In this document: positions 56,821 through 64,000 of the stretch, piece after piece
Position numbering within the stretch: position 1 is the first letter of the stretch
Layout of the letters: the number at the start of each line of letters is the position of its first letter
From: Gordius sp. MW1
Taxonomy: Eukaryota > Nematomorpha > Gordioida > Gordea > Gordiidae
NCBI GenBank assembly: GCA_964036665.1
Contig: OZ038530.1
Location: forward strand, 22,342,001-22,406,000
DNA length: 64,000 bases
Direction: 5' to 3'
Position numbers and translations under genes: made by a program
Notes under the pieces: generated by a model
Told to the model about the DNA's origin: nothing
The model's database searches: none
What the model saw: only the letters and a program-made list of their open reading frames with translations

Positions 56821-57492
56821 TCATTGTATAAATACGGTGGATTTGGATTGATAGCGTAGGTAGAGGGAAATGGAACGCAATATTTCGGACACTTGTAGTC
56901 CATCTTCAGGAAAAAAAAAAAAAAAAAAGGAGAAGATGAAGTCTCAAAAAATAAAAATGAAGTAAAGTGATTATAACAACGATGATATAGATACAAAAAA
57001 AAAAAAAAAAAAATTACAAAAACTGGTTATAGCGAGAAATTAACAATAGCGATTGTAGGGATGGATGTTTTTTATAAGAATAGAGTAGATACATATGGAG
57101 ATAGGAAAAAGGTGCGAAAAAAGTAAATAGCTAAATAATAAGAGAAAAGGGGGGAGCAGAGTTTATTTAATATATAAATATAATAACTGTGCTTAACAAA
57201 TTATAGTTTTGAGTATTGAACGGGTAGGTAGACATAGTGAATAATATAAAAATATGTGTGGATGTATGGGCTTGTGGTAATGAAATTGGATGGTCGTTGA
57301 TTTTGTTTGTTTGTTTTTTGGGCTTGACGCGGTCGATTAAAACGCTTTCTACGAAATTCCTTTGTTGTATCACGCTATGTGAATGGCAGTCGAGTTATCC
57401 AATCTGCCATGTTGAATCTTTAACGATAGTTAGGCTTAGGGTAAGGCGGAGTAGGTCGCGCATTTTTGGAGCTTTGTGTCGGTGTTCTTTTT
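56821..57492 (-). mobile_element. Penelope-like element fragment, second copy
   Basis: Nearly identical to 953-1603. Minus strand reads HGRLDNSTAIHIA, a stop, then NFVESVLIDRVKPKKQ, the C-terminal GIY-YIG endonuclease signature of Penelope-like elements, then the 3' region with two A-runs and the CTGAAGATGG...GTCCGAAATATT motif near 56905-56870. Confidence 0.75.
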
Positions 57493-57591
57493 TTTTGTTG
57501 TTGTTGTTTTTGTCTCTCCAAGTCTAAAAATTGATGGTAATCGACACAGGAGAATATATTAATTAAAATTAGAGTATTATCTGTTATGAAA

Positions 57592-57773
57592 TTATAAAGG
57601 TAGGTGAGGATGGGTGTGCTTGTAGCTTCGAAATTGGCCGGGTTGGTCGTTGATTTTCGGCTTGAGGCGATCGATCAGGACGCTTTCTACGAATTTCCTT
57701 TCTTGGTTGAATCGTGCTTTGTAAAGAACGGTCGGGTTGTCCCAATCAATGCTATGTTGATTGGTTAGCGAAA
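57592..57773 (-). pseudogene. Penelope GIY-YIG C-terminal fragment, third copy
   Basis: Reads NQHSIDWDNPTVLYKARFNQ then ERKFVESVLIDRLKPK, the clearest GIY-YIG C-terminus of the three copies, followed by a Pro/Gln/His-rich tail and stop. It is joined at 57773 to an inverted copy of the 3' region of copy two. Confidence 0.78.
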
Positions 57774-57950
57774 TTTCATTACCACAAGCCCATACATCCA
57801 CACATATTTTTATATTATTCACTATGTCTACCTACCCGTTCAATACTCAAAACTATAATTTGTTAAGCACAGTTATTATATTTATATATTAAATAACTCT
57901 GTTCCCCCCTTTTCTCTTATTATTTAGCTATTTACTTTTTTCGCACATAT
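57774..57950. repeat. Inverted duplicate of Penelope sequence 57130-57290
   Basis: Reverse complement of the adjacent copy's segment (for example TTTATATTATTCACTATG against CATAGTGAATAATATAAA), making a fold-back of about 160-bp arms with a 480-bp spacer. Confidence 0.75.
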
Positions 57951-58385
57951 TACTTATCAGTATTAAAATTTAGTTTGTATGAATAGGTATAGAATAAAGT
58001 GTAAATGGCAATTTTTATTAAAAAACATAAAATAAATCAATGAATTATCAATAGTGTAAATGTTTTATACTAATAAATAAAGTTATAGACTAATTGCCTT
58101 ATTTTTAATGTTGTTACTTAAGCTCACATATATTATTCTATCTTGCGTATATGAACAATTTTCATTTTTGCCAATATTATATAGTTTTTATTATGTCAGT
58201 AGAGTTGTAGAATTTATGATTATTTTTGCTAATAATCACAAATTAAGCATATGATATGTTGCAATATATATTTGTTTAACAATAAGCAATAAAAAAATTG
58301 GAATCATATGATTAAAAAAAATTGATTCAATATATAATTGATAATAATATAGTATAGGGGCAATCCTTCTTTCTATAACTGTTTA
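57951..58385. other. AT-rich spacer, nothing recognised
   Basis: No coding or repeat signal seen between the Penelope fragments and the 3' end of the LINE. Confidence 0.35.
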
Positions 58386-58389
58386 TCAC

Positions 58390-60390
58390 CTAGGCTGGGG
58401 GTCAGTTCAAAATTAATTTCCAAATGTCTGTATATTTATATAGATCATTTATCTTGTGCATTTTCATATCGTGCCTTATTTTATGATTTCACGTTAGCTT
58501 GGGTCCTCCTCTTATTTGTTTTCCTCCGAAATATTTCTATCAATTTTTCTTTCCATAGTTATCGTTCCTTCTCTCGACATTGTTTGTTACGAGATTTGTC
58601 TTCATAGATGTTGTACCCAGATTTGTCCTTATTTGTTCATCTCGTTTAAGTTCTTTTTTGCTTACTACTAGCATCCATCTTAGCATTCTCATCTCCATGG
58701 ACGCTAGGCGTTTCTATCCCCTCTTACGTATAACCCATGATTACGATAGGACTGTTGGCTGTATAATGGACCTATACCGTGTACCTTAATGTCTTTTGGG
58801 ATAGTATGTCACATACGCCTGTTATATATCTCCACTTGAGCCATCCGGAATTCATCCTTGATTGAAGTGATTTATATATTCCACCATTAGATGTATTGAT
58901 CCTATGTAAGTTCCCATTCGCCCTAAAGTAAGGATGCACACTGCTGATTTCCATCTGATTTAAACTTTGTCTTCATGTATGGTCTTTTCTTTAGCTTTAC
59001 CATAAGACCACTTTCTTCTATTGCATTCACCCATCTAACGGTATTAGCCAATTCTTGTTCACTTTTGGCACAGAGGCTTTTATCGTCTGCAAAGATCATT
59101 GCCCAAGGTTTCTCGCCCAAATCATTTCTAATAACATCCATAATCATTTTGAATAAGAAGTACTAAGAGCTTAACCTTGATGGACACCGGGGTGTATGGC
59201 AAAACCATTTGTAGTCTTCATTGTTGTTCCAACGCGCGTTCTATTTCCCTTGTACATATCTTTTATGGCTCTGACATTATCTGGAACATTGTATTGTTCA
59301 AACCTCTAAACTAATGTCTGAGGGACTTTTTTTTCTAGATCGCTGAAACACATGTGCAAATTTTCCTCACTTTCACTAAAGCGTTCCATTCATCTAACAC
59401 TGTTCAGGGCATCTGCTGTAGACGTCTCAGCCGTAAATCCGAATTGGTTGTTTCGAATTTTAACTAAATTCCGACGCCGTTTTGCGATCACTTTTCGCTA
59501 TTATTGTGTGACTTATATTTATCCCTCTGGAGTTGTTACAATCCTGAATTCTCATCTCGTATATCGGTATCATTTAGCTATCCCTCCAATCGTTAGGCAT
59601 TTACCAGTTTTTTTTTCAGTTAGAGTTATTTTTATTTAATTTCTAGCGATACAACTAAGCTATTGTTGAAAAGTTTGGTATGGATTTTGACACCAGTAGT
59701 GCCTAACGCTCTTAAACTTTCTGTTGGCATGGTGTCATGTACGAAAGCTTTTCCTGACTTTAGTTTACCCCTAGCAACTTTGACCTTTGTTTGCGTGATC
59801 CAATCTGCTGGGTCTAATTCACCTATTATACTTTATTGATTTTAATCTTCAATAAAAGGCCCCTTTTCAGTTAATGTATAGTCACTATAAAAATCATACC
59901 ATCTTTGTAATATATGGCTGTGTATTCGTATTTCTCCATATTGTCCCTTGATTAGCCGGCATTCTACGCAATTTTTGGAATTTTGGGCCCATGACTTAGC
60001 GATTTTGAAGATCAGTCTTCCCCTTTGAATTATTTTTCTAGATTATCGTTTTGCTACGTATTACCTGATCATTTGGCCAATTGGTATTAATTATTTGACC
60101 GTATATGCATAGATTCAACATCATGAGTCCCCCATTTTTTTTTCGTACCTCAATGACTTATCTTGCGGATGTGAAGGTAATATGATTGCCACGGCATTTT
60201 TATGCGTTTCCGAGCCAATGAATTAATAACATCATACTTGCTTTAGCGCCTATCCATCTTGTTTCTTGTATACACGATATATCAACCCGTCGATTGCTGA
60301 GGGTGTCAGCAACTCCTCGGCATTTTGCAGTCATCGTTCCGACGTTTGGCGTGCACACTCTCAATCTTGTCTTTAGCAAACTGGTTTCTT
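58390..60390 (-). pseudogene. RTE-type LINE, near full length but dead
   Basis: Minus-strand order as in RTE-like LINEs: endonuclease start NVGTMTAKCRG then DISCIQETRW (60370-60240); a large internal loss in the endonuclease; pre-RT region (KGQYGEI; GKLKSGKAF); RT motifs MPNDWRDS and RGINISHTI near 59600-59530, NNQFGF near 59450, HMCFSDLEKK near 59345, GVHQG near 59185, AMIFADD near 59100; then the C-terminal SGWLKWR near 58840, MRMLRWM near 58690 and the Arg/Gly-rich GKQIRGGPKL near 58500, ending near 58395. Frames shift repeatedly and stops are common. Clade assignment (RTE/BovB-like) is from motif order. Confidence 0.78.
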
Positions 60391-61139
60391 TAACTAAAAA
60401 TATTCTGCGGCTTAAACGTTTTTTGTCAATAGTAAAACAATCATTTTTTTATTATTTTTTTATTGTTTATCTGACGTAAGAATATTATAAAAACGAAGTG
60501 TTAAAATTGGAAAAATATAAGAGCGGGTATAAAACAAAATAAAAAAAAAATCATTCAAAAGCGTCGCATGTTTCATCTTTTAAAAGTGGTCAGCTGTCGG
60601 CCAGGGATTTAAAATTAAACTTTACTATAAATATACCAATTTTTTATGTAAGTAAAAAATTTGTAGAATATTTAATGGGCGGGCAGCGACGGCTTATTTC
60701 TTTGAAAGCTTAATGGCTGCTGCACCGAAAGTCCTAGAGCACGAGGCAACGATAGGGATAAAGATATTAGAGCGTAGGAATGTTCACAGCAATCACGTTA
60801 AATATATCAGTCTTAACAGGCATTTGTTTCTTCCAACAAGTAACGCGCTTCACTAGTACTCCCTCAAAAAGCCCAGAATTTTAGTCTGACCATTCACCAA
60901 GAACCTTGCCAAAAGGGTGACCCCACCAGTAACAAACACAAAAATTGTGCTTGGCTACCAAAGGTATAGATAGCTTCCTGGGTTACGAGAGTACACAAGC
61001 TCAACCACCACTACCTGGCAATTTTCTAGGAGAGCTTAAATCAATTCCGGATTGGTTGCGCACCACCGCCTCCTTTGCTAGGCGAACGTATCTCTCCGCT
61101 TATCTATTTTGACGCGACATGGGTGCTGACCTGTTTTAT
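60391..61139 (-). other. Repeat debris with PD-(D/E)xK-like fragment
   Basis: About 60790-60690 on the minus strand reads IFIPIVASCSRTFGAAA, a short piece of the same domain as the ORF at 16683-17090 (IFIPVVASCSGSFGKQA there). The rest shows no recognisable coding. It may be the downstream part of the element whose integrase lies at 61150. Confidence 0.5.
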
Positions 61140-61149
61140 CCCCCTGCGC

Positions 61150-61500
61150 CTAAAAAATACCCAAATCTTTTGACTTTCTAAACTGCGGGCCGTTATTAAA
61201 TATGAGGACTGGTGAGTTACCGAACCTGGCGACGGCCATCTTTGAGATTATGGTTGCGGTTGACTTATCTTCTAATTTATAAACCTCAAACCATTTTGTT
61301 TCATTGTCGACCATTACTAAATAAGGTTTGCCGCGCACAGACTAGAACAAATCCACATGTACTTCATCGTAAGGCCTAAAATTTTGTTCAACTTGAGCAA
61401 CGGTGCTCTTTGGTGCTGCGGCCGTGTATGCATGCCTTGCAACTTTTCGCTCGGGTTGCGATATCCTAAAGCAGTGTTGGACCTCATATATTGAGCTGCT
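61150..61500 (-). pseudogene. Gypsy integrase fragment
   Basis: Minus strand: a decayed region before the core (RKVARHAYTAAAPKS), then YDEVHVDLF, a stop, and an ORF of 62 codons with PYLVMVDNETKWFEVYKLE (first catalytic Asp region) and ARFGNSPVLIFNNGPQF (the second Asp of the DNGPQF motif is replaced by Asn). Ends at 61150. Dead. Confidence 0.75.
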
Positions 61501-61691
61501 ACCTGTTCATCTAAATACAGTTTACTGTATAAACTTTTGAGTCGAAAGGTCGCTTCAAATATACACTCAAGTCTGAGATTTGAGGTCGATGTTCCTTGTC
61601 ATTAATCTAACAATAATATATATATTTCTTTAATGATAGCCAAGCGCTTAATTAATTTGTTGTCTTCCTCACATCAAATCATGGAACTTCT

Positions 61692-61844
61692 CATAGGCAT
61701 AGCCAGGATTGGATATAAAGGAGGGCAATAATGATTTAGGGAGGAGCAAAATAATAAAATTTAGATGTTCGCCATAAATATATTAAATTTTAAAGGGTTT
61801 TTAGATTTAGAGGGGGCAGCCGTCCCTCCCTGGCTACGCCAATG
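61692..61844. mobile_element. 153-bp hAT MITE (GTAGCCAG family)
   Basis: Begins CATAGGCATAGCCAGG and ends CCTGGCTACGCCAATG. Interior as in 2140, 16318 and 48733. Flanks GAACTTCT and GATTCTCT are only loosely alike, so it is an older insertion. Confidence 0.72.
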
Positions 61845-61852
61845 GATTCTCT

Positions 61853-62884
61853 ATCTAATTTAGAGTTTGTCAAATGACTTTTCCTCGACCTTTTAGCAGC
61901 CCACGAAATTTAAACAAAATCAAGAACAAATCATATTTCTTAGCTTTTCCGTGATACTAGCTAAGATAGAAAATCGAAATAATTATTATTTGTAAATATA
62001 ATTCAATTACTACCCTAAATGTCTATCGAATATTTATAACACATATTATTTTATTATGCTTATATCACGAAACATGTTATTTAACCCATTCTAACACCCT
62101 CTTTTCTATATTTTATCTTCAAAATTTTAAATGTTTCATATAAAGTTTTTAAATTATATTACTGATTTAAAATTAAAAAGGTTTTTAATGTCATCAGAGC
62201 TTATTAAGTTTAATATTTATATCAAAATTAGAATGTTTAAAACACCGTAGTTTGTAATCGTGGCTAACCTAAATTTTAAACAGATATATGACCTGTTTAA
62301 TCACGAGAAACAAATTCATTTGAAGATAGCTAGTAAATAAAATTATAATGATTATTTTTTCCCTACGTTTTAAAATCGAAAATTATATTTCCTAATTATA
62401 CACAAGTCTAAAATGAATGGCCGTTATACAAAAAGACGGTTATCTAAACAAAAAATGGTATAAAACGTTGAAAAAATGAGTAGGTACACTGTATAAAGTA
62501 TCAAAAATTTGGCTTTGAGATTACAAGCCTCTCCAACGAGGCACATTACGCGATCAAATTAAGGTAAACATACAAAATGCATATATATATTCCATACCGA
62601 GGATAGGGTAATTAAAATAAACTTATCACAACATACGAGAAATGAAACATTTGCATTTGGTAAATTGTGGGATATCGCGTATAGGTAAGGACACACGTGA
62701 GATTTTTATAGCATTAAGATGAGATAATTTTATATGAAAAAAGGTGGGATGAGATAGAACAAAGAGAGCACCATCGTTGATATATCGCGAGATTTTTGGG
62801 CATTCAAACAGGCAGGTAATTGCGTGTTTTTGAGAAAATTTTCGAGTTAAAACAAGGTGTTAATAGATGGAAGGAAGGTATAAT
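61853..62884. other. 3' flank of the laminin beta gene
   Basis: AT-rich. The part close to 62884 would be 3' UTR of the minus-strand laminin gene. Nothing else recognised. Confidence 0.4.
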
Positions 62885-64000
62885 TTAGGGATTGCACGTT
62901 CTATACATTACGGCCTTGTCATTAATTTGTGGCAAATATTCTCTCATCTGTTTGTTCAATTCCGCAATTTCTTGCGTCATATCTTTGTATCGAGTTTCAT
63001 GGTTATCCAACTTCTTTTGCAAATCTAAGAGGGGAAAATTCATTTTAATCCAAAACATCAATTATTTCCTCATAAAATCATATTTAATGGCTAAAGACAA
63101 AGAACTAAGTCATGATTTGTTTAGGTCCCTAACTTAATCACATACATCTCAATTTTTCTTAATACCATTCATTAAAATAATAAAGGTGTAAAAAAACGAG
63201 AAAAAAAGTTAACAATATTAATAAAAATTCTAGCATGCATTTTTATAATGATTTTTAACGGTGATTCGAATATGTTAAATATTACCTTCTAAAATTTTTA
63301 ATTTTGAAAATGTATTTTCTGTCAAAGTTTTAGCTTTCAATCTGAATTCCCCTGCTTTGCGCATTAAATCCGAATCCGCGGTTGTTTCTGAGGCAATTTT
63401 GCTCGAAGCTTCGTTGTACTGAACTTCCAAGTCGGTTAATGCCTATAACGATATAATTGTTGAAATGGAAACAAACGATAAATTGGCCCTTTGGACAAAT
63501 GAAGCAGACGATAAGTTAACGTTACATTCAATTTGGAAATTCCCTTTAAAATTATAAGTAAAATGTTTATGTTAACCCATTCTATAAAATTGTAGTCTAT
63601 GGAAAATAATATTATTTTCAATACAAAAATTGAAAGCATGATTCGAGATTCATTAATTAGGCCTGCATAATGGAATAAATCTAAAAGGTAAATAATTCCT
63701 ATGGGCTTTAAACATAGCTTTTAGCCACAAAATCGGGAGAAGACTAAGCTAATAGATAAAACTAATGTTCTGTAGCCTTCCACTAAAATAATTTCACATT
63801 AAAATATGACTCAATCAATAAAATTACAATTTTAAACATGGAACTACTTAAATAGAGTTCTAAAAAACTAATTTTCCTATAAATACGATATAATTAACCT
63901 TTTCTGCTTGACTACTGAGGGCATCAGCTTGTTGGGCTTGTTTAGAAGCCGTAGTTAGGTCGAGATTAGCTTTAGTCGATTTTGATTTAATGCTGCGCAA
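62885..64000 (-). CDS. LAMB: Laminin subunit beta, last three exons (partial)
   Basis: Exons 64000-63899 (runs off the window), 63442-63286 and 63024-62885. Introns GT-AG (donors GTTAAT and GTAATA; acceptors TATAG and CTTAG) with matching phases (0, then 1). About 130 residues form a continuous heptad-type coiled coil (ALTDLEVQYNEASSK; MRKAGEFRLKAKTL; LQKKLDNHETRYKDM) ending INDKAVMYRTCNP and a stop. The final Cys two to four residues from the end after a Tyr-x-Thr pattern is the hallmark of laminin beta chains, where it forms a disulfide with the gamma chain at the tip of the long arm; gamma chains end differently. Secreted basement-membrane protein. Which beta paralog cannot be told. Confidence 0.88.

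Overview
This is an AT-rich, intron-containing animal (invertebrate metazoan) nuclear region with many transposable elements. The evidence is spliced genes with GT-AG introns and matching phases, metazoan-only proteins (the C-terminus of a laminin beta chain, an EVA-1/FAM176 receptor with two SUEL lectin domains, a MARVEL/CMTM protein, class A GPCRs), a nuclear copy of mitochondrial atp6, and abundant hAT, Gypsy, Penelope, RTE and piggyBac remnants. The species cannot be fixed from the sequence. No single long ORF marks the real genes; they were found by joining short exons by homology, splice sites and phase.

Layout. 1-2.3 kb: unexplained higher-GC DNA, then a hAT-like element carrying a Penelope fragment, and a small MITE. 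3.7-12.8 kb (+): an EVA-1-like gene in 8 exons (419 codons plus stop if the candidate first exon is right), with introns full of hAT elements, several bounded by 8-bp duplications. 14-18 kb: MITEs and a transposon-associated PD-(D/E)xK-like ORF. 19.5-21.2 kb (-): an intact two-exon GPCR of 438 aa. 24.8-25.7 kb (+) and 28.55-29.25 kb (-): two decayed paralogs. Between and next to them lie a hAT (26065-28447) holding a second hAT, and an LTR retrotransposon (29415-31920, 5-bp duplication) inserted just upstream of the second pseudogene.

34.4-40.7 kb: two inverted copies of an unrecognised repeat rich in tandem units and in the quasi-palindrome AATTGCATAGCAATT, flanking a decayed Gypsy pol; the right copy lies inside a piggyBac-like element. 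40.9-43.6 kb: a Gypsy integrase broken by a hAT that is itself broken by another hAT. 44.1-44.85 kb (-): three exons of a MARVEL-domain gene; 45.0-46.0 kb is a hAT with a perfect duplication, upstream of them. 52.4-60.5 kb: RTE LINE endonuclease, hairpin LTR-like sequences, a Gypsy gag/protease/RT interrupted by an atp6 NUMT, Penelope GIY-YIG copies, and a nearly full-length dead RTE LINE. 61.1-61.5 kb: another Gypsy integrase. 62.9-64.0 kb (-): the last three exons of a laminin beta gene that runs off the right edge.

The host genes have no operon-like relation: a guidance-type receptor, a laminin and a MARVEL protein are membrane or matrix proteins, and the GPCRs form a small dispersed family. 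Most of the rest of the window is nested mobile DNA, and the insertion order can be read from target-site duplications.
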